A stretch of 64,000 nt of DNA from Halonatronomonas betaini (GTDB lineage: Bacteria > Bacillota > Halanaerobiia > Halanaerobiales > Halarsenatibacteraceae): assembly GCF_015666175.1 (NCBI RefSeq), contig NZ_JADPIE010000005.1, forward strand, positions 1 through 64,000, read 5' to 3'. Positions 25,667-34,738 of this stretch are shown here, in pieces (position 1 is the first letter of the stretch; each line of letters starts with the position of its first letter). The notes under the pieces are model-generated. The model was given only the letters and a program-made list of their open reading frames with translations, searched no databases and had not been told where the DNA came from. The position numbers and the translations under genes are program-made.

Positions 25667-28288
25667 TTAATTTGATTGTGTTTCTTCTTCAAATTTATTT
25701 TTGGCTGCCAGCACATCACTAATAACCTGATCTATATTATCTGCCTGCAGAACAATTACATCATCTGCTTTAGCCATGCCCAGGGCAACCTGAGTTGCTT
25801 CTTGCTCATTAAAGATAATATCTATTCTCTCATCCTTAAAACCACCATCCAGGAGGCCCTGGCGAACCAATTCTGCTGTTTCGCCTAATTTTCTACTTCT
25901 GGGATCTGGATCTGAGATAATTATATGATCATAATACTGAGCTAGTGTATAGCCAAATTCAATGATATCTTCTTCCCTGCGGTTGCCTGTGCCTGAAGCC
26001 ATCCTGATTATTCTATTTGAGCCCAGACTATTAATAAAGTCGCCAGTAGCTTTTATCGCCCCAATATTATGGCCATAATCGATAACGACTTTGTAATCTT
26101 CAATCTCTATAATATTCATTCTGCCAGGGGATTGACCAAGGGATGCACTAAAACTAACCAGGCCTGCTCTGATTTGTTTGGCATTTAAGCCTAATGCAGA
26201 GACGGCTGCCACAGCAGACAGCACATTTTTAATATTAAAGATAGCTTTACCGGTAAAGGTTATAGGAATCTCGGCAGCACTGGCAACTACTGATTCCCAG
26301 CCCTCTTTTTTAATAACTATATTACCATTTTGAAGGATAACATTCATATTGCCCTTATCCAGGTTTTCCTTTAGGGCAGGGTTCTCTGGATTAATCGAAA
26401 ATAGTATTGGGTTGGCCCTGGTATTTTCCAAACAGTCAAGAACCAATTGATCATCGGCATTTATGACTGCATGGCCCTCAGATTTTACTGCTTCAATAAC
26501 TGTGGACTTAAGTCGAGCCAGGTCTTCTAATGTATTTATTTCGCCTTCGCCAAGATGATCAGAGCTAATATTAAGCAATACTCCAACATCTGCCCGGGAA
26601 TAACCTAAACCCCGGCGCAAGATACCGCCTCGAGCCACTTCCAGGACAGCATGATCAATAGTTGCATCTGTTAAAACAGCTTTAGCCCCGGCTGGCCCGC
26701 TAAAATCTCCCTCAAGTACTGGAATATTATCAATAACAACTGCATCAGTAGATGTCATGCCAACAACATTTCCGCTTAGACCAAGGATATGGGCAATTAG
26801 CCTGACAGTAGTAGTTTTACCATTGGTACCAGTTACAGCAACAATCGGTACCGGTTGATAGGCTCCAGGTGGGAATAACATATCCACCACTGGAACTGCA
26901 ACATTAATAGGCTGACCCTTAGTTGGATCTAGATGCATTCTAAAGCCTGGAGCAGCATTAACTTCAACTACTCCTCCGATATTCTTCTGGAGTGGTTCCT
27001 GTAATGTCGGAGCTACAATATCAATACCGATAACGTCCAGGCCAATTATCCTGGTAATCCTCTCTGCCATCAGTTTAACTAATGGATGAACATTCTCAGT
27101 CACATTTACAGCAGTTCCTCCAGAACTGAGGTTAGCTGTTGATTTAATATATAACTTCTCCCCTGCAGGCAATATAGTCTCCAGTGATAAATCATTAATT
27201 ACCAGTAGCCTTTTCGTCATGGTATCTATTATTATTTTGGTCAGGTTCTTCTCATGGCCAACTCCTCGTTTAGGGTCGTTATTAACTTCCTCTATTAACT
27301 GTTGAACTGTTGAGTTGCCATCGCCAATTACAAAGGCAGGCTCTCTTTTAGCCGCTGCCACAAATCTGCCATTAATCACCAGGATCCGAAAATCTGTGCC
27401 TACTAGAAGCTTCTCTATCAAAACATCTTCACAAACCTTTTTAGCCATCTGATAGGCTGCTGCAAGCTCTTCTTCACCTTGAATATCAATACTAATTCCC
27501 CGGCCATGATTGCCGACTAGAGGTTTAACAACTACTGGATAGCCTAATTGATTAGCAGCTGTTTTAGCTTCAGCAAAATCGCTAACTGAAATGCCTTCAG
27601 GCACAGGTATTCCTTTCTCAGCTAACATCTGTTTAGTATATTCCTTATTATCAGCAATTTCAACACCTAATGCTGAGGTACTGTCCATCATTGTAGCCTG
27701 AATCCGCCGCTGGTAGCGACCATGACCTAGCTGGACATAGCTATATTCATTCAACCTGATATGAGGAATTCCTCGACGTCTGGCTTCATCAACAATGGCC
27801 TCAGTGGAAGGGCCGAGTAGACTATCATCTCTAATTTTCTTTAACTGATAAACTAGAGGCTCGATTTTAGAAGTTTCTCCCTGAAATAATTTATCTACAA
27901 TATTTATTGCAAACTGGCCAGCCTGCAGGCCGACATTTTCATCGACATAGCTATAGACAACATTATAGACCGTTTTTTCTTCTGTACTAAAAGTTTTTCC
28001 AAAGGAGACATCATTATCAGCCAACCCTTGAAGCTCAATAGCAACATGCTCAACTACATGAGCTGCCCAGGTTCCTCGTTCAATTCGTTCAAAGAAACCT
28101 CCAGGCCTTCCTGGAGAACAGCTATGCTCATAAAGAGAAGGCATCATATCTTCTAATTTAGATCTAAAGCCTGGCACCAGATCTGTCGGTTTCTCTTCCA
28201 GACTACCGATATCCAGTTTTATAAAGATTACTGGCCAGAGACTATATAAATTTGGGCCTCGCAAGGCCCTGATCTCAAGTATTCTCAT
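25667..28288 (-). CDS. cphA: Cyanophycin synthetase
   Basis: CphA polymerises L-aspartate and L-arginine into multi-L-arginyl-poly-L-aspartate, an insoluble nitrogen and carbon store, using two ATP per dipeptide. 873 aa, the normal length. N-terminal domain (1-160), ATP-grasp (about 215-480, with VVKPLVGNHGRGISID and VEVNAAPGFRMH), then a Mur-ligase module with P-loop VTGTNGKTTTVRLI near 490 and the C-terminal IDYGHNIGA and DPDPRSRKLGE elements. Both active sites look intact. It lies 28 bases downstream of the cyanophycinase gene. Confidence 0.95.
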   Translation of the reverse strand: MRILEIRALRGPNLYSLWPVIFIKLDIGSLEEKPTDLVPGFRSKLEDMMPSLYEHSCSPGRPGGFFERIERGTWAAHVVEHVAIELQGLADNDVSFGKTFSTEEKTVYNVVYSYVDENVGLQAGQFAINIVDKLFQGETSKIEPLVYQLKKIRDDSLLGPSTEAIVDEARRRGIPHIRLNEYSYVQLGHGRYQRRIQATMMDSTSALGVEIADNKEYTKQMLAEKGIPVPEGISVSDFAEAKTAANQLGYPVVVKPLVGNHGRGISIDIQGEEELAAAYQMAKKVCEDVLIEKLLVGTDFRILVINGRFVAAAKREPAFVIGDGNSTVQQLIEEVNNDPKRGVGHEKNLTKIIIDTMTKRLLVINDLSLETILPAGEKLYIKSTANLSSGGTAVNVTENVHPLVKLMAERITRIIGLDVIGIDIVAPTLQEPLQKNIGGVVEVNAAPGFRMHLDPTKGQPINVAVPVVDMLFPPGAYQPVPIVAVTGTNGKTTTVRLIAHILGLSGNVVGMTSTDAVVIDNIPVLEGDFSGPAGAKAVLTDATIDHAVLEVARGGILRRGLGYSRADVGVLLNISSDHLGEGEINTLEDLARLKSTVIEAVKSEGHAVINADDQLVLDCLENTRANPILFSINPENPALKENLDKGNMNVILQNGNIVIKKEGWESVVASAAEIPITFTGKAIFNIKNVLSAVAAVSALGLNAKQIRAGLVSFSASLGQSPGRMNIIEIEDYKVVIDYGHNIGAIKATGDFINSLGSNRIIRMASGTGNRREEDIIEFGYTLAQYYDHIIISDPDPRSRKLGETAELVRQGLLDGGFKDERIDIIFNEQEATQVALGMAKADDVIVLQADNIDQVISDVLAAKNKFEEETQSN

Positions 28289-28316
28289 TTTAATCCCCCA
28301 TTCTCAAACAGGTGAT

Positions 28317-29171
28317 TCAACTTAAATCTCCTGGGTGCAGATATTTTCTTGCACTTAAATCATAACCATAGCCATTGGAAATTGTATGAACAATCATATT
28401 CTCCATTCCAATTGCTTCATCATATCTAATATTAGCCACATTTGAATACTTTAAATCCTGCCCATCAAAAATCACGATCACACCGGTCCCTATTGCTTTA
28501 ATAATGTGACCTTTTTCAATAATAATCCCGGCATCTTCCCCTAAACCTATACCTAAATTTGTTGGGTTAATACTTAAAACCTGCATCAACCGACTAAATC
28601 TTCCTCGTTCAACGAAATGGGTATCGAGAATTACATTATCTATTAAACCAAGACCATCTCCAAGGTTAACTGTTCCCTTCTGATGTGCATCACTACTATC
28701 TCCTCCATAGATCATGGTTCTAGACATAGCTGCTGCACCTGCACTGGTACCGGCTATAATACAGAATTCTTCCAGATATCTCCTTTTGATTTCTTCAATG
28801 ATTGGAGACCCGGCAAGAATACTGGTAATTCTTAGTTGGTCTCCGCCAGTAAAAAAGATTATATCGGCAGTTTTAATCCTATCAAGAAATTCAGGCCTGG
28901 AAGCAGTTTCCCTGCTATCAATATTAAGAATACCTACAGATATTTCTTCCTCCTGAGAGAAAGCAGCAATATATTCTTCTCCTGTTTCTTGAGGAAAGTT
29001 TGTAGCTGTCGTAATAACCTCAATCTTAGGAACATCGGTATTAACAAGAGAAACCAGAGTAGATAAAATCTCCAGATCATCCTCTTTATCCTCTCTTCCT
29101 CCAATGGCCACTAGTAAGCCTTTAGGCAAATACTCATTATTTTTTAATAACATATTATTTAATATTATCAC
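28317..29171 (-). CDS. cphB: Cyanophycinase
   Basis: CphB is a serine exopeptidase (S51 family) that releases beta-Asp-Arg dipeptides from cyanophycin. 284 aa, starting at GTG 29171, six bases after GGAGG. Seen: LVAIGGREDKED at the N-terminus, FFTGGDQLRI, the nucleophile elbow GTSAGAAAMS, and DTHFVERGRFSRL with the His/Glu residues. It is the first gene of cphB-cphA. No isoaspartyl dipeptidase is found nearby to finish the breakdown. Confidence 0.94.
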   Translation of the reverse strand: MIILNNMLLKNNEYLPKGLLVAIGGREDKEDDLEILSTLVSLVNTDVPKIEVITTATNFPQETGEEYIAAFSQEEEISVGILNIDSRETASRPEFLDRIKTADIIFFTGGDQLRITSILAGSPIIEEIKRRYLEEFCIIAGTSAGAAAMSRTMIYGGDSSDAHQKGTVNLGDGLGLIDNVILDTHFVERGRFSRLMQVLSINPTNLGIGLGEDAGIIIEKGHIIKAIGTGVIVIFDGQDLKYSNVANIRYDEAIGMENMIVHTISNGYGYDLSARKYLHPGDLS

Positions 29172-29332
29172 TTCTCACCTCCATATGATTCCAAACCAGC
29201 GAGTTTATAATTATTAAATTTTATTAATGTAATTCAACTATACTCTTTTATTCCATAATTATCAAGTTATATTTGTTAACAACCAGCCTGCATTGATCGA
29301 ATAGCATAAATATCATTATTAGGTTGCAAAAT

Positions 29333-29363
29333 AAAAAACCTGCAGTACCATTACTGCAGGCAT
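29333..29363 (-). terminator. Terminator of the 91-aa protein gene
   Basis: In the minus transcript CCTGCAGTAATGGTACTGCAGG forms an 8-10 bp stem followed by TTTTTTAT. Confidence 0.88.
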
Positions 29364-29371
29364 AATTTGCT

Positions 29372-29641
29372 TTATTTAGTTAGATCTTCAGGCATTTCTT
29401 TTCCAGTCATCTTAAAGTATTCTGGATCTTTGCGATCCCATTGACTGATGGTCACTTGTCTGCTTTTAACAGAGATTTCTATTCTATAACCCTCTTCAGT
29501 CCAGAGACAGTACTTTGTCCGACTGATCACTCCACGCCCGACATCATAATCAATATCATTCCAGCTAATTTTCTTCTGGCTGGCTGATAACGACTTCTGC
29601 AATTTCTTGACCTGCTCCTTGCTAATCGGTTCAGTTCTCAT
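29372..29641 (-). CDS. Small conserved-looking protein of unknown function
   Basis: Not recognised. About 89 aa from ATG 29641, six bases after AGGAGG; an ATG at 29647 abuts the SD. No signal peptide or membrane segment. Basic N-terminal helix (SKEQVKKLQKSLSASQKK), then alternating strands with several Trp residues (WNDIDYDVG, YCLWTEEGYRI, ISQWDRKDPEYF). Single gene with its own terminator. Confidence 0.65.
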   Translation of the reverse strand: MRTEPISKEQVKKLQKSLSASQKKISWNDIDYDVGRGVISRTKYCLWTEEGYRIEISVKSRQVTISQWDRKDPEYFKMTGKEMPEDLTK

Positions 29642-29747
29642 AATCATCCTCCTATCTATTTATTTTACTGATATCTAATTAATAAGCTTTATACTTACAT
29701 TAATATAAAATACCTTTCTGTTAAGAATTTTTGATATTTTAATATTA

Positions 29748-29780
29748 AAAAAGAGCCTGATTTCGCCTCAGGCCCCTGGA
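29748..29780 (-). terminator. Terminator of the rhodanese gene
   Basis: GGGGCCTGAGGCGAAATCAGGCTC folds with CCTGA/TCAGG at the core and is followed by TTTTTTAATA in the minus transcript. Confidence 0.8.
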
Positions 29781-29806
29781 TATTAAATATTATTAATTAA
29801 TCTTTG

Positions 29807-30244
29807 TTATGGCATTTCTACTTCAAATTCGAAGGTTTCCCAGGCATTAAAGCCGCCGGCAAGGTTGATTGGCTTATAACCCATATCCTGGAGTAATACA
29901 GCAGCTATAACTGAACGAGCACCAGACTGACAGGCAACAATGAATTCCTGATCAGGATCTTCTACGAAATCGCCAATGCGGAAGAATAGGATTCCAAAGT
30001 TAACATATTCTGAACCTGGAATAAAACCTTCATTACGTTCTGCAGTTGAACGGACATCAAGGATAATATACTCTTCGCCATCATCCATTGCAGCTTTAAG
30101 TTCTCTAACTCCCATTTCTCTCTCGAGATCTTCTGAAAGTTCTTCTACAAGATCGCCACCGCTTAAAACATCAGCGGATACATTTAAACTTAAGCCCATA
30201 ACCAGCATAACAGCTAAGATACCAACAAAAAGTTTTCTCTTCAT
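29807..30244 (-). CDS. Secreted single-domain rhodanese-like protein
   Basis: 145 aa. Signal peptide (MKRKLFVGILAVMLVMGLSL, cleavage at VSA). One rhodanese domain (about 45-145) with LDVRSTAERNEGFIPGS, the active-site Cys in ACQSGARS, and LAGGFNAWE. It could move sulfane sulfur in the periplasm or act as a thiosulfate or selenite/arsenate-related redox helper; the sequence does not say. Single gene between two terminators. SD AAGGGGGAAA is good. Confidence 0.85.
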   Translation of the reverse strand: MKRKLFVGILAVMLVMGLSLNVSADVLSGGDLVEELSEDLEREMGVRELKAAMDDGEEYIILDVRSTAERNEGFIPGSEYVNFGILFFRIGDFVEDPDQEFIVACQSGARSVIAAVLLQDMGYKPINLAGGFNAWETFEFEVEMP

Positions 30245-30577
30245 AAAAATTTCCCCCTTAAAATTTTAGTAAATATGTTCTTGACAACTACTATTATTAT
30301 AACCTATTAGTAGAATTTTCACAAGTGTTTTTTGAAATTTTACTGGGGACTATTTTTATTGAAATATCATAAATCATATGACTTTAATCCAGTTAATTAA
30401 TATACTCTATACTAAAATATCTATCCTAAAACAACATTTATATCCTAATTATTTGTGGGTTGTGTGATAACAATAACTACAGATTTATACATATCAATTT
30501 AATTTACTAACTTTAGATAATATTATTTTAAGCCAGTAAAAAGCTAGCTGGCACAAGAAAATAATAAGTATTAAGCA
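30245..30577. other. Intergenic region with deaminase terminator and rhodanese promoter
   Basis: 333 bases, strongly A+T-rich. Near 30285-30305 the minus strand has TTATAAT suitable as the rhodanese -10 box. At 30533-30556 GCCAG and CTGGC arms with TTAAAAT after them (minus strand) form a weak terminator for the deaminase operon. Nothing else is recognised. Confidence 0.55.
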
Positions 30578-31057
30578 TTAAAAAAAATCCTTATAAACTC
30601 TTGCAATCTCTTCTTTCATACTGTTAATTGGACCGATAACCTCTATCTCTTTCTGGCCTCTAGCAAAAATCTCCCGGCATGGCAGATCAAAAGTTGGATT
30701 TTGCTCATCATTACCTGTTATATCAAGGAGTTCTTTCTCTGAGAGGCCAAAAACTACTCTGCCTACATTGCCCCAGTAAATAGATCCAGAACACATTGCG
30801 CAGGGTTCGACTGTTGTATATAAGGAGCAGTTCCAGAGAAATTCTTTATCATACTGTTTAGAGGCATTAACCATTAACTGGGTCTCGGCATGGCCAGTAC
30901 AGTTAGATTCAGTTATCTCAATATTCTCCTGTTCTAAAATTATTTTGCCGTTACTGTCAACCAGTACTGCTCCAAATGGCATGTTGCCATTATTAACAGC
31001 TGACCTTGCAAGTTCAATGCATCTACGCAAGTAATATTTATGGTCTTTCATATTCAT
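30578..31057 (-). CDS. Nucleoside/guanine deaminase (zinc-dependent, CDA fold)
   Basis: 159 aa of the cytidine deaminase superfamily. Zinc motif HAETQL (catalytic Glu) and PCAMCSGSIYWG are intact. The C-terminal stretch NPTFDLPCREIFARGQKEIEVIGP resembles guanine deaminase GuaD-type enzymes more than tRNA adenosine deaminase. It is the last gene of the nucleoside ABC operon, 48 bases after a permease, so its likely job is to deaminate an imported purine base or nucleoside such as guanine to xanthine. Other nucleoside substrates cannot be excluded. Confidence 0.88.
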   Translation of the reverse strand: MNMKDHKYYLRRCIELARSAVNNGNMPFGAVLVDSNGKIILEQENIEITESNCTGHAETQLMVNASKQYDKEFLWNCSLYTTVEPCAMCSGSIYWGNVGRVVFGLSEKELLDITGNDEQNPTFDLPCREIFARGQKEIEVIGPINSMKEEIARVYKDFF

Positions 31058-31105
31058 TAATTTAGACCTCTCCTCATAATAAAGTATTCAGCAATAAGTT
31101 ACTTA

Positions 31106-32041
31106 TTAACCTTTAAACTCACGGTCATAGGGAACTGTAAGTGCTGTTGGTTCAGCGAATTTCTTATGGGATAATGCAAGCACTACTATTATTAAAACAT
31201 AGGGAAATACAACAGTTACTTCATAGGGAAAGGCAATACCTGATATCTGAAACCAGCGCTGAAAGCCATTTGCTATACTAAATAACATGGCCCCTTTAAG
31301 AATCCCAAATGGTTTCCATCTGCCAAAATATACTAAAGCAATGGCAATAAAACCTCTACCGGCTACTAAATCACTGGCAAACATATTGGCCTGGGCAACT
31401 GAAAGATATGCTCCTGCCAGTCCGGCCAGCATACTACCTAAAATAACACATTGATATCTAATTTTAGTAACATTTATCCCCATTGTATCTGCAGCCCTTG
31501 GGGTAGAACCGACTGCCCTAACCTTTAGTCCCCAGGGGGTTTTATAAAGAACATACCAGGATACAGGTACCAGCAAGAAGGCCAGATAAACTAAAATATT
31601 ATGGGAAAATAGAATTCGACCTATATAAGGCAGGTCAGTCAGTCCGGAAATATTTAAATTTTGTAGACCAGGGATACTCTGAACTCCACCAACAAATAAT
31701 CTAAATAGGGTACCGGCAACCCCCCAGCCGAACATGTAAAGTCCAATACCGCTAATTCCCTGTTTGGCTTTCAATGTAACACTTACAAATGCCATTAATA
31801 ATCCCATTAATCCACCAACGATTATAGCCAGAATAATACCTAACAGGATATTTTCATGGGCCCAGGCAAAATAAAATGCAACAAATGCTCCTAACATCAT
31901 AATTCCCTCGACGCCAAGGTTTAAAACTCCTGATTTTTGAGAGAACATCTCGCCGATAGCAGCAAATATATATGGAGCTGAAACTGCAACTGCAACAGTT
32001 AATATTCTTATAGCTAATTGTAAATAGGCTGAAACGTCCAT
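31106..32041 (-). CDS. Nucleoside ABC transporter permease (BMP-linked, NupQ/YufQ type)
   Basis: 311 aa with about eight to nine membrane segments. Family marks: IGEMFSQKSGVLNLGVEGIMMLGAF near the start, and GLKVRAVGSTPRAADTMGI before the last segments, the coupling-helix region of branched-chain/ribose-type permeases. It follows its partner permease after 32 bases. With the partner it should form the membrane channel for purine nucleosides. Confidence 0.92.
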   Translation of the reverse strand: MDVSAYLQLAIRILTVAVAVSAPYIFAAIGEMFSQKSGVLNLGVEGIMMLGAFVAFYFAWAHENILLGIILAIIVGGLMGLLMAFVSVTLKAKQGISGIGLYMFGWGVAGTLFRLFVGGVQSIPGLQNLNISGLTDLPYIGRILFSHNILVYLAFLLVPVSWYVLYKTPWGLKVRAVGSTPRAADTMGINVTKIRYQCVILGSMLAGLAGAYLSVAQANMFASDLVAGRGFIAIALVYFGRWKPFGILKGAMLFSIANGFQRWFQISGIAFPYEVTVVFPYVLIIVVLALSHKKFAEPTALTVPYDREFKG

Positions 32042-32073
32042 AGCTTATACCTCCAGAATTAGATTTTTTATTT

Positions 32074-33156
32074 TTAGAATTTCTGTACAAAGAAGCTGAG
32101 AAACTTCTTTCTATATTTTGGGTTTTCAAGGATCAGGTTACTGGAGACTACTGCCAGTATAACAAGTCCCTGAATACTGATTACTAGAGCAGATGGAATA
32201 TCAACTGCTCGCTGCATCATCTCAGCTCCAATAAGTAAAAGTCCAAAAAAGAATGACGCAGGGATTACACCTAATGGATGAAGTCTACCAAATAGGGCGA
32301 CAACTATCCCACTGAAACCATAGTTGGCTGAAAGTCCCTCTAAGACCCGATGATGAACGCCGATAACCTCTATAGAACCAGCGATTCCAGCAAGACCACC
32401 TGAAAGAATCATGGCCAGAACCAGGTACTTATCGACCTTAACACCGGCATAATTAGCTGCTTTTGGTTCTTCTCCAACTGCTCTTAATCTAAAACCGAAG
32501 GTTGTTCGCCATAAGAGAAAATAAACTAAAAATGCAATAATGATTGCAATAAAGATACCTGAGTGAATCCTCTGCCCCTGAATCAACCTCTGGAAAATTG
32601 AGGAGTCAGGCATTCTAGCTGTCTGTGGAACCCCTGTTCCCCAGGCTAATTCAGATGGGTCAATTAATGGACCCCGGATAAGGTAAAGATAAATCTGAAA
32701 AGCAATATAGTTTAACATTACTGTACTTAAAACTTCATTTACTGATAGCTTGGCTTTCATCCAGCCTGCAATTCCGCCCCAGATTCCACCGGCAGTAAAA
32801 CCGGCTAAAATAACAACTGGTATCAAGATAACTTTGGGCAGTCCAGGCAATGCCAGAGCTGTTGCACCGGCTGCAATAGCACCAAGCTGAATCTGGCCTT
32901 CGCCACCGATATTAATCATCTTTGATCTAAAGGCAATAGAAATACCGATACCGACCATCATTAATGGTATTGCTCTAACTACAGCTTCAGAAAGGCCATA
33001 AATGCTACTAATAGGCCTGATAATCATCGCATGATAGGCCACTAAGGGATTTACTCCAGCTATTAGTAAAATTATAGCTCCAAAAAATAAGGCAATAATA
33101 AATGAGCCAACTAAGACTGCTATATTAAATAAGATTTCTCTGAGATTATTTTTCAA
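32074..33156 (-). CDS. Nucleoside ABC transporter permease (BMP-linked, NupP/YufP type)
   Basis: 360 aa with nine or more membrane segments. Seen: IAFRSKMINIGGEGQIQLGA and the coupling element GFRLRAVGEEPKAANYAGV. Overlaps the ATPase gene by 4 bases. The longer extracytoplasmic loop with RGPLIDPSELAWGTGVPQTA is typical of the first permease of this transporter class. Confidence 0.92.
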   Translation of the reverse strand: MKNNLREILFNIAVLVGSFIIALFFGAIILLIAGVNPLVAYHAMIIRPISSIYGLSEAVVRAIPLMMVGIGISIAFRSKMINIGGEGQIQLGAIAAGATALALPGLPKVILIPVVILAGFTAGGIWGGIAGWMKAKLSVNEVLSTVMLNYIAFQIYLYLIRGPLIDPSELAWGTGVPQTARMPDSSIFQRLIQGQRIHSGIFIAIIIAFLVYFLLWRTTFGFRLRAVGEEPKAANYAGVKVDKYLVLAMILSGGLAGIAGSIEVIGVHHRVLEGLSANYGFSGIVVALFGRLHPLGVIPASFFFGLLLIGAEMMQRAVDIPSALVISIQGLVILAVVSSNLILENPKYRKKFLSFFVQKF

Positions 33157-34676
33157 CTTGCTCCCTCCTTAACTCCAGCCATTAATAGACCTAGCTTCGA
33201 TTTATCTGCTGCTCTAGCATCTATAATATCAAGGATCTGGCCTTCATAAATTACTGCAATTCGATCACTTAAATTGATCAATTCATCAAGTTCCTCTGTG
33301 ATCAGAAGAATGGCCATGTCATCATCTCTTGCCTCAAGCAATTTCTCATGAATGTACTGGACTGAAGCTATATCAACTCCACGAATTGGATAGGAAGCAA
33401 TTAATGCATCTGGTTTTCTTTTTAATTCTCTAGAAAGTATCACTTTCTGGATATTACCTCCAGAAAGGGCATGAGTTGGGGTATTTATATTTGGACATTT
33501 TACATCATATTCATCGACTGTTGATTTACAATAATCATTAATATAAGTTCTATCCAGCAAAAATATTTTGCTAAAAGGGTCTCGCAAATAATCTTTTAAA
33601 ATCATATTTTCTTTAACTTTAAAACCAGGGATTGTACCCATATGGAGTCTATCCTCTGGAACAAAGCCCATACCTTTATCTATTATCTGCTGTACAGATT
33701 TATTTGCTATGTTTTCTCCTTTAAATCTGATTTCACCTTTATAAATTTTCTGGAGACCGGCTATTGCCTCTGCTAATTCTTTCTGGCCATTACCGGACAC
33801 ACCGGCTATACCCAGGATTTCACCTTTTCTTATATTTAAATTAATCCCTCTTAAGGCATCAATCCCCCGGGCATTTTTAGCCCAGACATTTTCCAGCTGG
33901 ACAATCTCTTCACCATATTCAGTCTTTCTATCAGCTGTTGGTAGCTTAACATCGCGACCTGCCATATTCCTTGCCAGTTCATCAATATTAGTTTCAGAAG
34001 TTTTAGTAGAGAAGACATTCTCTCCATCCCTTAAAACTTCCACCCGATCGCTTACCTCCATAACTTCATTGAGTTTATGAGATATAAAAATAACGCCCAT
34101 CCCCTCAGCAATAACTGATCTAAGCCATTCAATTAGCTGATCTGTCTCCTGAGGTGTTAGGGCAGCTGTAGGCTCATCAAGCACCAGCAAATTAGCCTCG
34201 TGATACAATGCTTTAATAATTTCAACTTTTTGCCTTTCTCCAACACTTAAATCCGAAATTAAAAGATCAGGGTTAATATTCATTTTATGTAGCTCAGATA
34301 ATTCTTTAATCCTCTCTGCAACTCTATCAAGATTCATTGAAAACTTACTTTTAAATTTGATACCCAGTGCTACATTTTCAGTTACTGTTAATGATGGTAC
34401 AAGCATAAAATGCTGGTGAACCATTCCTATGCCAAGTTCAAGGGCTTTCTGAGGGGAATCAATATTTACTTCCTGGCCATTAATTAAAACCCTGCCACCA
34501 TTCGGTTTATACAGCCCATAAAGAATATTCATTAGAGTTGTTTTGCCAGCTCCATTTTCTCCAAGTAATGCAAGAACTTCTCCAGATTCTACTTTAAGAT
34601 TAACATCCTTATTGGCTATAACTCCAGGGAATGTTTTAGTTATATCTACCATTTCCATTGATTGAATTTTACCCAT
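33153..34676 (-). CDS. Nucleoside ABC transporter ATP-binding protein (double NBD)
   Basis: Two ABC domains in one chain, as in RbsA/NupO. First: GENGAGKTTLMNIL, LSVGERQKVEII, LLVLDEPTAALTP. Second: GVSGNGQKELAEAI with a degenerate P-loop, LSGGNIQKVILSREL and ASYPIRGVDIAS in place of Walker B, the normal condition in this family. An open frame from 34718 exists, but GAGGAGGAG lies about six bases before ATG 34676 (MGKIQSMEMV), so I start there. It follows the binding-protein gene with a hairpin in between. Confidence 0.92.
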   Translation of the reverse strand: MGKIQSMEMVDITKTFPGVIANKDVNLKVESGEVLALLGENGAGKTTLMNILYGLYKPNGGRVLINGQEVNIDSPQKALELGIGMVHQHFMLVPSLTVTENVALGIKFKSKFSMNLDRVAERIKELSELHKMNINPDLLISDLSVGERQKVEIIKALYHEANLLVLDEPTAALTPQETDQLIEWLRSVIAEGMGVIFISHKLNEVMEVSDRVEVLRDGENVFSTKTSETNIDELARNMAGRDVKLPTADRKTEYGEEIVQLENVWAKNARGIDALRGINLNIRKGEILGIAGVSGNGQKELAEAIAGLQKIYKGEIRFKGENIANKSVQQIIDKGMGFVPEDRLHMGTIPGFKVKENMILKDYLRDPFSKIFLLDRTYINDYCKSTVDEYDVKCPNINTPTHALSGGNIQKVILSRELKRKPDALIASYPIRGVDIASVQYIHEKLLEARDDDMAILLITEELDELINLSDRIAVIYEGQILDIIDARAADKSKLGLLMAGVKEGAS

Positions 34677-34703
34677 AAAAGTCTCCTCCTCGAATATTTC
34701 AAT

Positions 34704-34733
34704 AAGCCCCTCCCTCATTTGAAGGAGGGGTTA
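34704..34733 (-). promoter_or_regulatory. Intercistronic hairpin between binding protein and ATPase genes
   Basis: CCCCTCCTTC and GAGGGAGGGG can form a strong stem in the transcript, without a clean T-run after it. Such hairpins after a binding-protein gene usually protect its mRNA or cause partial termination, giving more binding protein than membrane subunits. Confidence 0.7.
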
Positions 34734-34738
34734 TATAC

